Assembly: GCF_000264905.1 (NCBI RefSeq)
Contig: NW_006763144.1
Span: 248,001-312,000, forward strand
DNA length: 64,000 nt
Direction of reading: 5' to 3'
Source of the DNA: Stereum hirsutum FP-91666 SS1
Taxonomy: Eukaryota > Basidiomycota > Agaricomycetes > Russulales > Stereaceae
Under the pieces are notes generated by a model. That model was not told the origin of the DNA and made no database searches. It worked only from the letters and a program-made list of their open reading frames with translations. Below are positions 38,013 to 51,500 of this stretch, in pieces. The stretch's first letter is position 1. Every line of letters begins with the position of its first letter. A program made the translations under genes and the position numbers.

Positions 38013-40766
38013 CTAATCGTACGCCAATCCCGCCGCCGCCTTATGCGCCCCGTCAAACCCAACCCTCCAAAGTCCCCTCATCCACGCCGCCGTCTTCCTC
38101 GCCCACGCCTGCGTATCCAAGAACATCTCCAGGACCGCCAAGCTCCTATAAAGCTTCTCGTATCGCCTATAAACCGCGCCCGCGACCACAGATCGATAAT
38201 ACATCAACGATCCAACAGTCGACGGTGAGAGGAAGAAGCGAAAGCACGTACCACCAGCAGGAGATGTATTCGCCCAGGTTATGGAATGAGAAGAGACCCT
38301 GTTCGCGCATGGAGTCGAGGACTCGTCTTCTGTCGTCTCGCCACACGGCGGTGGCGCAGTATTTTGCCATGATTAAGAATACCCGTACCTATAACAATAC
38401 CCAGTCTTTAGTACAATCCAAACGACGGAAAACTGAAGTCACACAGACTTTTGAATGTGTAGTAGCTAATGCGTGATCAAGACTCCTGCTCGACATTGCG
38501 CATCAGCGCTCGTCCCCGATTCGATGGTAGATTCGTATTCTGTTCATTTGGAAGTATGCACGTACCGCGTCAAATCGTTCAACTTGAACACCATGAGCAC
38601 TCTCCTCGGCACTTTTCGTAGGATGGTAAATACTGAGAGTAAAAGACCTTCTCGAGTCACGACGGCATTCCGAATGGCTTCCATTTCTTCTTCGGATTGT
38701 GGCATAAGATCCATTACGCTCGAAGCTCGGTGGAAAGCGGATTCAGGATCTGGCGTTGCATTGGGATCGTCGGACATGGTAGCTCGACCTAAGATGAAGG
38801 AATAAGTCAGAAAAACGCGAAGACTCGTTATCACATCCACCTTACCAGTCAGAGCTGCTTCAAATACCGGATACTGTAAGGGGAGTTAACGACAGAGAAC
38901 AAGAGTTCGAGTAGATAACACTCACGAGTTCAGGCCCAATGTTACCAACCAACTCAGCATACTTTCTTCGATCTGCGTTCGTTTCAGGGGATGCAGGGGC
39001 GATAAGAGCTAGCCAGAGCTTGCTATAGTTTATTCGGAGCGGGGTGTCGAGGTCGAAGTAGAGGCCATGGTCTAAGAGTACTATCTCGAAGTTGTAGGGT
39101 GACTTCGATACTTCGGGTCGAGGTCGGATGAGGAGATTGCCTGAAAGCACAACGCTGTATCAGCATGAGGCCTTTCAAGAGATGGCGCGTAAAAGTGTAC
39201 CGGGATGAGGATCCTAAAAGTACTCAACCTTGCTCAGCTACTGCATTATCACCGCAGTGTCCACGCGAAAGAAACTCACAGCATGGAACCATCCATTCAA
39301 GTACACCATCTGCGAAAATATCCTCGATAGCTCCAACGAGACCTTATTCCTGTCGATATTATGATCCGCAAGGTACTCCAGATCGTCGACTCGTCCACCT
39401 TGGATGAATTCCATGATGAGCACCCGTTTCGTGGCTGCGATGACTTCGGGGATATATAGCGATGTCCGAAATTTCTCGAAGTCCTTCGCGGCACGTTCGG
39501 CATTCCTTGCTTCATGCACGAAGTCCATCTCTTTCGGGAGATTTTCGCGCATTTCTTCGCCAAGCCAGGTAAATTCAAAGTCGGGGAACCATCGTTTGAT
39601 CCAGCCTAACGAACATAAAGGTTGGTGGCCGGGGCGGGTGAGAACAGGCGAAGAGCCTGCGTACCGAGTGTGACCTCGACCATCTCCATGTCAATCTCGC
39701 AGAACTCAGCTAGATGAGGATGTTGAAGCTATACGCCAAAGTGTAAGTTGATTCTATTGAGACGACGTTTAAAGTCTGGAACAGGAAGACATACCTTCAC
39801 AGCGACAGTCTTCCCGCTTTGCCTATGATGCCCCACATGCACCTGTGCCAGACTCGCTACGCCTATCGGTTCAGGTTCAAATGAGTCGAAAATATCAGAC
39901 AGCGGTTGTCCAATGTCCGACAGGAAGAGTGCTTCCACATCTTCTACTGGTGTCGGCTCGCACTGGTCTTGAAGTGGTCTCATGGTAGCGGTCCATTCTA
40001 TTGGCAATACGACCCTGTTCGTTTCATTGGTATGAATGTCGGCAGAGTGGGGAGAAGACGGCGAACGTACAGGGATGCCATATGTTGTCCGAGCTTGATA
40101 AATACGCCTGCACATAGACAGGGAATGCTCAGCGCCCTGGCCGTCCAACCAATATATGAAATAAAATGGAGGGTGCGTACCTCCATTCGCTAGTAATGCT
40201 TTCAGTACCCTCTCCGCACTCCTCTTGTGACACCGCGAATACGCTTGTAATTGCTCCTTCTCATCCGCATACGTCTGCGCGAACGTTCTCTTATAATCAA
40301 TAGCACCCAACACCGCAGCCTCTAACATCCAGTCATACATATCACATATGAGCTCAACATATCCACAATAACATCCACATCCAAACGTAGCCTACCATAG
40401 CTCGAAGAACTCACCAGCGACTCTCGAGCATCGTACAGCAGCCAGCACAGTATGCCTAAACGGCTGATACTTCTCATACGCCACCCATCCCGCTCCACCG
40501 ACCAATAATAAAGCAGTCACAGTCGCGCCAGCTGCTTTCGCCTGTTTTGTTCGCAATTCGGCGGGTTCCAGTGGTTTCTTGACATGACGAGGTGCGCGGC
40601 GTGAAGGCCAACGACTGAAGAATGTTCTTCGGAATTGTGAGCGTCCGTCGCTGAGTATGAATGATGTGGTTGAAGACGACGATGGCGCCGCTGATGAAAT
40701 ATGAGATGTGAGGTGATGTCGATGAGGAGCTCGCCAGGAGAGACAGCGTCGGGAGAGTGACTGCAT
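38013..40766 (-). CDS. ABC1/ADCK1-type kinase-like protein (Mcp2-like)
   Basis: Atypical UbiB/ADCK-family protein, probably of the mitochondrial inner membrane and involved in lipid or coenzyme Q homeostasis. ATG 40766, TAG 38013-38015, multi-exon. The N terminus is Arg/Ser-rich without acidic residues (a presequence) and is followed by a membrane segment (GATVTALLLVGGAGWVAY). Family motifs: KLGQ (KxGQ), the modified Ala-rich loop VASLAQVH, VAVKLQHPHLAEF, LPKEMDFVHEARNAERAAKDF, LIMEFIQGG, FHADPHPGNLLIR and the metal-binding LLDHGLYFDLD. Line by line it follows human ADCK1 and yeast Mcp2 better than Coq8. DPHPG is encoded by a 13-nt exon (39201-39213). The C-terminal domain ends AAAGLAYD. Confidence 0.93.
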
Positions 40767-41192
40767 GGAGGGAGCGCGAGTCTGGCGAGACGCGACTCTG
40801 CAACTTCGGCTAAGATTTTGGGTGGTGAGACGTCATGTGGCGTTGTGGGGGAAGTGGGCCACAATACACACTGTGTATACCCTTGCACTCTGTGCACAAC
40901 CCCCTGGATTGGATTCAGGCTTCAGAAGGAGGCAAAGAAACGAGTTCAAGGCCGTCGTGTATCTGGGGCCCGACCCTACTCACACAACGCATTCTGAGAA
41001 CGAACATCAGTGTATCAAGAACAAGGACCGCAGCAAATCCACGAACAAATTGAGTGCAAGAAAAGACAACACAGAACAGAAAAAAAGAAGTAGTACGATT
41101 TATAACAACCACAACAATAATAACCCCCTGCGCCCGGAATCCTTCGTAATATCATCTCTAAACCTACATGATCATCTGTCACCCCATCGACG
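40767..41192. other. Intergenic region
   Basis: 426 bp between the start of the ADCK1-like gene and the stop of the TBC gene (both minus). A-rich around 41020-41130. It presumably holds the ADCK1-like promoter and the TBC 3' UTR. Confidence 0.45.
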
Positions 41193-43905
41193 CTACTCAG
41201 TATTCCCTCTCAAACTGAAGCTCCGTATACTGAAGCTGCTACTCGGTCGACTTGCGCTCACGGATGAGGACATACGGTGAGAAGACTTAGCGTCTTCGGT
41301 TTGATGCATTGCTTCGGCGTATCTGAGAAAATACAGTATAGTGCAAGGGGTCAGGCGATTAAGTTACACGGGCGAAGGTGGAAGGTTGATGGGTGAACAG
41401 AGGCCGGCTTACAGCAGTTTATATCGGACAAGCTCGCCTTCTAGTTCTTCATTTCGGAGACGAGCCATGACGAGCTGATTCTGCACGTTCAGATTTAGCG
41501 ATTAGATCATTATAGAGCAGGGCGTCAAGAGTCCAAAGACGCACCAAAACATCGACATGTTCCTTGTTCAACTGCGTCAAACTCGACTCCAGCGCATTCC
41601 TAGCAACACTCACTCCATCAGAATCCATCTCCTATCCATTCCCTCCACACAAAAAGAAGAAGGGGAAAAAGGATGATGAAATGTTGAGGACAGAGAAAAA
41701 CGCACATCTGCTGCGACAAATTCCGATTTGAGCTCCTCAACTCGTCCACCTCCAACGCATGTGCCTCCTTCACCCTCATCATATCGTTATACTCATGCGC
41801 ATACGAATCGAGCATGAAAGGCGTTATTCGGAGACCGACGGCGTCTTGCACGAACTCGTCGACCTTGTATACAGGTTTTGGTTCCTGGCCGTCTTCTGAT
41901 TTCTCTGGTACGGGTACGGAGTCATCCTATTTCCCAATGAAAATGGTGGACATGGTCGTGAGAAGAGGTATGGTACAATGGATGTGGTAAGGTGGGCGAA
42001 GAGAGGCTTACACGGTACGTCTCGACGATGTGCATATTGAGGAACGCGATAATCTCGTCGAATTTGAGTTTGAGCAGCTTTTCCTCATTTTTTTGCAGGA
42101 GCGCCATACTGAAGCCGAATATTGCCTCAATACCGCTCGCGAGGCAGTTGTCGAATATTCGGAAGACGATTTCGAGTGGGAATCTATACCACCACATCAC
42201 ATCCCATAAATCGATCGATCATCCCAAGGAAGGAGGCATGAAGACCTACCGATAACTGAACAGAGTGAGGAACCACTGCGAACAGAACATACTCGACTTG
42301 ATCCCTTGTCGAAGGAGATGCACATGAAGCACCGGGAGCATCTCTTCTATCAGTCTGTCAAACTGCATACAGAAGACGGTTCAACGTCCAATTTTTACGT
42401 CCTCGCGTATAAGCGTAGGAAGACAAAGGGAGAGATTGGGCTACCTGGAACTAGAGTGAGTTGTGTAAGAATACTGTATGGATGAGGAGGACGGGACTCA
42501 CGAGACGGAGTTGCAGTTTGGGCATGTCGGGGAGGAAGTGGCCGCGGAGGTCGTAGGAGTACATGAGTCGAACAAGAAGACAGAAGGCTTCTTCGTCGGG
42601 CATCTGTAGATCCGGTGTTAGTGGAAGGCTAACAGCACATACGTTGTGAGGGTGAAGGTTGATTTACGTTGAGCAGGAGAACGGCGACAACGAAGGGTAG
42701 ACCCTGGCAGTATCCTACTTGCGGGTCATATCTTTATGAGCACGTCAAGACGTGAATTGTATGACAGGAACGGCGAAGACATACAACGAGTACGCCTTCA
42801 ACACGTTGAACAGATTTTCCTGGCCGATTCCTTGACCGTCCGTGAAGAACGCATGATGTGGAAAGGTCCTACTTCATGTCAGGATGATCTTCATGTGGAT
42901 ACAAGGAGGAAGACATACCTCCCAAGATCCCGTGTGATAGCTTTCTCGTGTGAACTAGGTTCCTTGATCAGTCTGAGGTAGGTGGCCTCCATCTCCGGAT
43001 CCTTCGAAGCAGACCTACGACGTGTACATCATGGTTAGCACAGGCAGTAAGCGTTCAGATAAGTACAAATCCGAGTACGCACATGAGCTGCCATATCATC
43101 CCTCGAAGGCTGTCTGGTATACCTTGCTCAATTGCTTTGGCAAGTTTGTCCGGATTCTCGGACGCAAACGCTTGGTAATCTGGGCTTTCCCTGAGCACCT
43201 GTTCTTATTCATGAGTAAAGGGAAACAGATTTACTAACCTGCCATCACAGAGCCCCAGAACTCTTCACGAGACTGTCAACGACATTTCGAGTGCCGTAAC
43301 GAATCATAGCAAGACGCACCCCAATCAATTCCTTCTGATACCTCTTCGTCCTTCCCTTCAAGCTGCACCTTGCTGAACTCCTCCTGCAGTTTAATATGCC
43401 CATCCCCACTATTCCTCTTCTCATCCGACTCCCTTTGCGTATCAAGCCTATGTAGAATCATAGCAGCTGAACTCCGCTTCTGCCCGCCTTCAGGCCCACT
43501 CAATCTCTTCAACTCAGCGAAATCAAACCTAGCCTTCGTAGCCGTCCGCATCCCAAGCTCATCATCCTCATCCTCATCCTCATCCTCATCTTCCCGTCTA
43601 CCTCCAGGAGCATCCAAGTCAAGTTCGGAGGGAAGATGAGCATCGCCTGAGGGTTGTGACTTGACGGCATGTGTGCTGTTCCGCGCGTTCAGGCTGACTG
43701 TAGAGAAATGCGATTCGTCCAGAGGAACATCGCCGAATTCAGAATCTGCCACTGAGTCTCTTGGGTGAAAGCTAAGCTCTCTATGTTCGGTGTGTGTAGG
43801 CGAGAGGAGTGCACTGAGATCGGGAGAGGTGTGGGCTTCGGGTGGAGGTGGTGATTGCATCGTCGTGGCATGCTCACTGTCCTCTTCCTCGGCCGGCGAA
43901 GACAT
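41193..43905 (-). CDS. TBC-domain Rab GTPase-activating protein
   Basis: Switches Rab GTPases off during vesicle traffic; closest in layout to the Gyp5/EVI5 group. ATG 43905, TAG 41193-41195, about ten exons. Residues 1-200 are disordered, Ser/Glu/Asp-rich, with an acidic run (EDEDEDEDEDDE) encoded by a hexanucleotide repeat. The TBC domain has both catalytic fingers: the Arg motif AITRDLGRTFPHH and the Gln motif YDPQVGYCQGLPFVVA. Other signatures are IPDSLRGMIWQLMS, HFLPDMPKLQLRLFQFDRL, SSMFCSQWFLTLFSY and FPLEIVFRIFDNCLASG. A coiled coil follows (EVDELRSSNRNLSQQM ... LRNEELEGELVRYKLL), then a Ser-rich tail. The dual-finger residues imply an active GAP; the Rab target is unknown. Confidence 0.93.
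43562..43591. repeat. CATCCT hexanucleotide repeat in the TBC gene
   Basis: About five units of tcctca on the plus strand encode the alternating Glu/Asp run of the TBC protein on the minus strand. The length is in frame, so copy-number change would only lengthen or shorten the acidic run. Confidence 0.85.
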
Positions 43906-44291
43906 GCTTCAGACGTGAGCTACGCAATCAAAGACTCAGAAAATAATAAAGCAGAGTTTGTACGAGCGAGTGCAAGTGAGATGAGAGACGCGACGGTTGA
44001 GCGCCAAGAACGGCGTGGGAGACAGCGCCAAGCTGGCATCCAAATCGAGTTGTTTGTTTTAGAGGCTTTTGCCAAACAAACGGCGATCCAGATCACGCTG
44101 TTTACTCGTGATTATTCTCAAGACCACACGTAGTGGCCTCAATGGGGTAAGGGTCCGTCGTTATCTCTCGCAATCGAGTGAAGGATTTGGAGAATGCAGA
44201 TGGGTATGCAAAAACTAAGTATGAGTACAGATAACAGATGCGTGGATATTCTGGTAAGGAAAAGCAAGACAAAAGGAAGAGCCTCCACAAA
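43906..44291. other. Intergenic region
   Basis: 386 bp between the TBC gene start and the SUB1 stop (both minus). No gene signal; probable TBC promoter plus SUB1 3' UTR. Confidence 0.45.
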
Positions 44292-44996
44292 TCATTTCGC
44301 CTTTGCTATGAGACTATCAATGGTATCTGATGCTTCACGTAGACTTTGCCACTGTATGGAGTTAGGAATTAAGCTTTTTTTGTTGTGCTCATGGTGCAAT
44401 GTCGCGAACCCACCTGATCGACGGTCAAAGATATGCCCTTCTTGCCTGGCTTCTCGTCGCCTGCTTCGCCGTAGAACTCTCGTATATCCACGAGAACTGC
44501 GGCTGATAAATATCGGAAATCAGTACTTAGCAGGTACGGGTGAGCCGGACCATGGACCTACACTTGTATTTTCGAACAGTCGCGCGGCGCTTCTTGCCCA
44601 GGTCAATGAACTTCTCGCCTTCATAGTTTGTCTGTACTGCGATTCCCCCCGATGTACTGCTGGAAGTTGCGGCCTGCCATATAAATAAAAGATTGTGAGC
44701 AAGTGGCGTCGAGTATACCTCTACCATAGACAAAAGACCGAACCTTCTTCCCTTTCGACTTTGCCAAAGGAGCATCCTCCTCAGACTCGGAATCTTCATC
44801 ATCAGATTCTTCGTCTTTTTTCTTCTTTTTCTCAGGCGGGAACTTCGGTTTCTACACATCGCTGTCAGTCACGCCTTCGACTTCAAGGTGAAACTCAATA
44901 AACACAGACCTTCGCCGTCACAGGCTTCTTCGGCGCGGGAGCACGCTCTTCTCCTTCGCTAGAGTCTTCCTCTACAATCACCTTGCGTTTGACCAT
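44292..44996 (-). CDS. SUB1: Transcriptional coactivator PC4/Sub1
   Basis: Single-stranded-DNA-binding coactivator of Pol II transcription, nuclear. ATG 44996, TGA 44292-44294, five exons, about 150 aa. The N-terminal half is Lys/Ser/Glu-rich (VIVEEDSSEGEERAP, KKKKKDEESDDEDSESEEDA), the usual CK2-type regulatory tail. The C-terminal half is the PC4 fold: GEKFIDLGKKRRATVRKYK, LVDIREFYGEAGDEKPGKKG, ISLTVDQWQSLREASDTID. The junction after RKYK uses a GTAGGT donor (phase 1) and either of two nearby acceptors, giving RKYKSAVLVDI or RKYKFLVDI. It is divergent from the HECT-ligase gene across 513 bp. Confidence 0.94.
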
Positions 44997-45509
44997 GTTG
45001 GTGAAAAGACGGTATGGTGGAGTGAGATGGAGACGGAGAGGTCGACGACTCGGATTCCCCTGAGCCGTCGCGTCGCGTCAGACGCGTCCGCCGTTGTTGG
45101 AATCTCGCGTCGCTGAGCGTGGGAGCACAGACCGAACCTTCAAGAACGAATGTGCTAGCTCCGTTGTGATGCCCACCGAAGCTCGCTCAAAAATTAGAGT
45201 GGGATCGCGAGCACATTATCTCCGTTAATTAACGCTTCTTATCAATTGCCATTTTTGGTCGAATCTTTGTGTAGAAAATGTAACGTTGGGGGGAGCGTGC
45301 CACGAATTTACCCCTTTCCTTTTGTGTGGCGTGGGAGGTCCCAGCCTTCCAAAAAAGGGATTGTCACGGTCACCTACGTGCGTCAGCGCGCGTCGAGAGA
45401 AAGACAGGTCCGCTCATTCTTTCCTTCACCCCCATCATCCCTTCACATCGCCTCTCTTTTCGTTTCTTGAAGGCATCGATTGTTTTCCTCGACATTTTCG
45501 TCGCGGAAA
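44997..45509. promoter_or_regulatory. Shared promoter region of SUB1 and the HECT-ligase gene
   Basis: 513 bp separate the two start codons. It contains a GC-rich part with repeated gtcgcgtc/cgacg words (about 45035-45110), an AT-rich ttaattaac (45227-45236) and a pyrimidine-rich stretch before the ligase ATG. No specific factor site can be named with confidence. Confidence 0.5.
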
Positions 45510-48500
45510 ATGAAGATTCTTCAGAAGTCCAAGAGGGCTTTACCTCCGGTGCGTCTTAACGCCATTTTTGCAATTCACTTCTGGAACGCGCCTGACCAAA
45601 CAATACCGCATACCTCCAGTTACCTCAGGTGGCGGAGCTCATCAACAAGCTTCACAATACGCCAAACGACGAACTTCATGAAGTGCTCAGCGAGATTGAC
45701 GTCTGGAAATGGCCGCGATCCGACTTGAATGCGTGGATCAAGGTCCTCAATAAGTTTGATGCCATACTCGAAGAGTACATCCGCGACTATGAAGTCGACA
45801 AAGTGCAGGTGAACGTTTTCACCCCGATCACGAAGAAGACGATTTGCGAGATCCTCCGATTCGAGAGACTGTTATTGGAGAACTCGACGAACAGGAAGAC
45901 GTTTAGCTCGTACGACGTGCGTTTGTACCATGCCCTTCACAACGTGGCGCCACAAGTACTGACTCGTCTACGCAGCGAATTAATAGCTTCTTGTCCTCAT
46001 CGGACCTTGATGTCGTAGTACTGGCGCTCAACCTGCTCTTGCGTCCCGCTCAGCAGTATTCAGCTCAGCCCGCCGTCACGCGTGCACTCAGCATTTCTAC
46101 TCCCCGCCTCCAATCCCTCGCCAAGCGCTGGTCCAACCTCCGCGAATATGGCGTCAGCCTCGTCGACCTCGTCACAGAGAGCGGCAAACATATTGTCGAA
46201 GAGCTTCCGTCCGAGGCCCGTGAAGTACACTTCAGCTTCTACAAGACCGACAGCAGCAAGGACAGCAAACCGAAGGAGATGGACATTGATACCGTCCCCG
46301 AGGTCCCAGCCACACCTGTGCGGAGACCATCCGCAACCGCAGCCCCTACATCGGAAAGCGCCAACCCACCACCAACGTCAGGCGCAGTGAACATCCACAT
46401 CGACGCCCCGACTCTCGAAAGTAAGCCCACGATGGACATTCTCGCGGATGTCATTGAAAAGTACGATGTGCCCGAACCCGAACGCTTCGAGCTTATGTGC
46501 CGAATTCGCACGGCACAAGTTCTCTTCCCCGGCCGCGACGAGGACAGGGAAAAGGTCGTCATCGTTCGTCTCCTCGCGAACGCGATCTTCGTCCACACAC
46601 ATCCAGAATCGCAGGCCATGTCCTCGCTCTTCCTTTACGAACCCGACCTCATTCCACATATCGCAGAACTCTTGGGTCTTGACCGTGGCGTCCCCGTCTT
46701 CGTACAGACCGCAGCCATCGCCGCGCTCGATGCCATGGTCCGTTATCGGACAAAAGTTCAAGACGTCATTACAGCCGTCAATGCCGGCGTCAACCATGGG
46801 ACGCTCATGGCTCTCCTGCGCAAGACGGTCAACGACGTCGCTAATCCAGACTCTACGCTTCCACAATCATTCGTGGACTCGCTTCTCTCTTTTGTAACAT
46901 TCCTGGCTTCGCACGCTGCCGGAGGAAACATGGTCGTTGGAGCTGGCCTTGTTCCCCTGCTTATCCAGATCATCGAGAATAGGCTGCCACAGCGACTTTC
47001 CGTCGTCTCAAGGGCCATGCAGCTCGTCGACAATGTCCTCTATAGTTTCGCCAATGCGTTCCAACTCTTCTGCAACAACAAAGGGGTGGATGTGTTGGTG
47101 GATAGGATCCAGGTACGTTGCCTTTACGGCGTGTGCATGATATAACTCTAACTCGTATATCGTCCGCAGTATGAGATCGACCTCGACATCAAGGAACACG
47201 GGTCGGAAGACCCTGCTCATGAGATCCCGAAGTCGTACGGGCAGCTACCGGTCGTCCGCGCCGCCGTCCTTAAGCACATCCTTCGTTCGATGCATCGGAT
47301 GATGCAGTCTTCGGGGACGGCAGAAGGTTTGCGTGGTCTCATCGACTCGTCGTTGTTGAAATCAATCCAGAAGGTAATGGAGCATCGATCACTGTTTGGA
47401 CCGAGTGTCCTGCCCATCGGTATGTGTTATTCTACTTCTTTAAGCTTCCTACCTGTCCACGATACTGATCTCGTTTTGTAGCCATCAACATCATGGCCAC
47501 GTTCGTCCACAACGAGCCCACCTCCCTCGCCATCATCCAAGAAGCCGGACTTCCCGAGACGTTCTACAAGACCGTCGACGCCGGCCTCGAACCCGTCATC
47601 GAAGTAATTCAGTCCATCCCCAACGCCATCGGTGCACTCTGTCTCAATCAAGCCGGGCAAGACCAGTTGACCGCGCGTCCTACAATCATTCCCGGTCTCT
47701 TCTCCATCTTCACATCCGAGCGTCACCAGCGTGTCCTCCAGGACAAGGAGAACGCCGTCCTCATCGGGACGACCGTCGACGAACTGATCCGGCATCATCC
47801 GATGCTCAAGACTTCGGTCTTTGAGGCGATCAAGTCGACATTGAGCAAGATCGAGGATCTGGGGAATGCGTATGTCGTGCAGGACAATGTGAAGCAGTGG
47901 TATAAGCTTTTACCGCCGTCAACGCCTGCGGCTGTTCCGTCGTCGACGGCTGCGACTGCTGCACCGACTCCGATCCCGATAACGAGGCCGACTTCCGCGG
48001 CGGGAGATGGTGATGTTGCGATGGAGGAGGCGACGGAGAGTACAGCGGAGCTGGTGGCGTCGACGCCTGCGGAACCTGTGGAACCTGCTGCGGCGACGAC
48101 TAGCGGAGGGACGAACGGATCTGTGAGCAGCGAGGATACTACGGAGAAGTCGCACGAGAATACGATCATCTCGTACATTGATGTTCTTTGCAGAGTAAGC
48201 TTTTTTTCGTTATCTTTTCATATAAAATATAGCTGACAATGACGTTCTCAGTTCTTGGAGGGTCTGTTCCAACACACGTCCCACTGCAAGGATTTCATTT
48301 CGAACTCGGACGCTCTTGAACGCCTGGGTCGCCTGACCGCCTTGCCTTGCCTTCCCTACGACTTTGGTAACAGTGTGGCGTCGGATTCGTTGGTCCAGGT
48401 CATTCGCACGATGGTGGAGGCCGCTCCGGCTGAGACGATGACTTATTTGGCGAAGTTGGTGCGAACGTCGCTGGACGAGACGAAGGAATTCTGGGCGTCT

Positions 48501-51500
48501 CAGAACGAGGACTCAAAGCTCATGGCTCTCCTCGAAGAAGCCGGTGAGTTTCAACTAATACTCTTCTTTTGTATCTCTCACTGAGTATCGCTTCTTCAGC
48601 CACCTCCGAAGTCTCTGCCAACCAATCCTTCCGCAAGCTCGTCACTCTTCACATCCGCGTCACACTCCTTTCAGACATCTACTCCACCGCCGGTTACGCT
48701 CCCTCAAGAGGGGCTAACTCCCTCCTCTCCACGCTCATGGGCAAGAATGCACCAGAGATTATTCCCGATCTCGGCACACTTCACCGCGTCTGTGTCTGGG
48801 AGAATGTCGTTCTCAAGAGCAAATTGCCGTCAAAGAACCCGTCGGGGTCATTTGCCGGTTCTCTTGCTCCGCTGCTCCAGTCTCCTACCTCTACTCTGGC
48901 CCAGCTAGACGGCGAAGGATCGGCTGCCCAGACGAATGGTGCTCAGCCACAAGGATCTTCGACTACTCCGGCGGCAACTCCGAAAGCGGAAGGCGAGGCT
49001 AAGCCGGATAACTCGAGAGAGGAGAACGGGAAGGCGTTGAAGCATCTGGCTAACCAGATTCCCTCGATTTTGTCGCCATTCTTCCAAGGTATGTTCTTAT
49101 ACGTTCGACTCTTACCATTTATTAATCACTAATTCAATTTGAAAGCCGTCGTGAAACTGTTTTCGACGCGTCGAAACCCCGAGCCTTCTCAGAAGCAGCA
49201 GATACTGTCGTCCGCTGGCGTTGTCGCGGATATTCTTATCAAGCATCTCACACCGATCGAAGCTGGTCAGTTGGGATTTTTAATATACTGTACCGTGCGA
49301 TAACTGACTCTGTTGTAGAGGACCGTCTGCTTTCGATGTCCTACCACACGTTCATGCTTGGTCTCGTCACCACTCTCATCGCCGACGGTATGTCTCTAAT
49401 AACCATCGGTGCATGTACACTCACTAATAATTTAATTCAGAGCGGAATTCTCAATACAGCCTCCATACCGTCCTTCTCGATGCATTCTATCGCAAGTCGG
49501 GTCTGGACGGTGTCGTCAACCTTTGCCACCGCTTCATGGCCATCGTCGAGGAGATTTCCAAGATCAAGCCCGAGGACCGTTCGGCCACCGTCACTCAGGA
49601 GCTCATCCATGCGTATGGCGGAATCAAGGTCGCACTCCACCTTCTGCACCCTCTCGTTTCCCCCAAGCCTATCTTCGAGTCCAGCCAGACCATCATCCTC
49701 CTGAGTCGTGAGAAGAAAGAGACCGACCCGGATTACTTTGAGCCACACAACTTCCTCGTCAAGCTCCGTATCGCCGTCTTGCCCCTCACCCGCGAATTGT
49801 GGGAAGCCGAATGGCTCGCCATGGCACCGCACAGCCTCATTCGCTCCGTCGTGCAAGTCATTCTCGAGATCGTCAACGGAGATGGGGAGGAAGGACAGAC
49901 GGAGGGAGGTGGTGAAACGACGTTCGGTGGTCTCGGAGGCATTGGTGGATCGCTCCTGCGCGCTGCTGCAACCGTCCCGGACGAGAATCGCATTCGCCAG
50001 CTGACTGATATGGGTTTCCCCCGCCCCGCGGCCGAGAGTGCTTTGACTCGTACGCACAACAACGTGAACGCCGCCACTGAGTTCTTGTTGGCGAACCCAT
50101 TCCGATTCCCGCTTGGAGGTGGTGCACCGGCTCCGGCAGAAGACGAGGGTGAAGGAGATGAAGGTCAGGACGAGACTATGGAAGACGATGCCCCGGAGCC
50201 ACCTGCAGCAGAAGGTCAAGCGGATGCTGCTCCTCCAGCTGAGCCTGCGCCTGAGACCGAGCCCGCGAGCACGGAGACGACGGCTCCAGTCGAAGAGAAG
50301 GTAGAGACTGAGGAACAGAAGTCTGAAGCTCCGGTCAAGACCCCGGAGCAATGGCGGACCGAACTGAACACTGCTCGTGAAAGTCTCAAGGCGGACATTG
50401 GGCGCTTGTCTCTCAGACTGGTGGACGAACATCCCGCTCTCATTTTCGACATTCACCACGCTTTCATCGGTCGTCCGGACGGGTACCAGAAGCAGTCCAT
50501 CCGCCTTCTCATCGACGATATCAAGGAGTTTTCTCCCCAAGCTCGCGGGGAGAAAGAACAGGCGCTTGCTGTTCGCTTCCGTTTGCTTGCTCTGGTCCTC
50601 AACGATGCACCGGCGTCGTTCAAGGCCGTGCTCTCTGGTTCTACTGGCGAGAGACAATTCATGGGTGTGCTGCTCGAATTGTTGAAGTCCAACCCCGTGG
50701 ATGGCGAAGGGGACGCGGCCGGCGTGGCCAAGTGGTTGGCGGCTATGTTGCTCGTGTCTGAAGCTATGTTGACTCTTGGAGAAGAGCCTCGAACCATCAG
50801 CCTTCCGAAGGAGGGCGAGCCCGTCCCCGAGCATTCGCTTGCCACTGGCCCTCTATATCTCGACGCACGTCCTGCTCTCTTCGACCTCTGCATCAAGCTT
50901 CTCTCCGTCCCGAAATTGACTCGCGATGACTTGCTCGCTTCTCTCCGGCTGCTCGTGCTCTTCACTCGCGACCATTACCAAGCGTTGGCCTTCGTTGAAC
51001 GTGGTGGTATCCCCCTCTTATTCCAAGCCTTGAAGTCATCGAGCGGTGGGGTCGCGGGTAGCCAGTCGTACATCACCATCATTCTTCGCCACATCGTCGA
51101 GGACGACGATGAGCTGGCGGTGATTATGCGCAACGAGATCGCACGCTTCCTTTTGCATCCACGGACGCGTGTTATCGACGTACCTAATTACATTCGCCAC
51201 CTGAATAGCATGGCTTTACGCTTCCCAATTGCGTTCATCAAGATCACTTCGGAGATGTGCAAACTTGACCATCCTTACGGCAGTCCGCATCACGTTTCGT
51301 TGAAGGAGGAGGAGAAGACGAAGAGGGAGGAGAAAGAGAAAGAGAAGAAGACCGCAGAGGCGAAGCCGGATGCTAAGGAACCTGGGGGAGACGTTCAGAT
51401 GCAGGTCGATGTTCCTCTAGTGTCGTCGACTACACCTTCGGCACCTCCTGAGCATTGCGAGACTCTCATCCACTTCCTCCTGGGCGAACTCATTCGTGTC

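Noticed and set aside
49437..50834. 465-codon open frame antisense to the HECT ligase
   Set aside because: The plus strand here encodes the conserved UBA and scaffold region. The antisense frame is Arg/Leu-rich with no domain and arises from third-position GC bias. Other antisense frames at 2011-2457 and 51417-52190 were dropped for the same reason.
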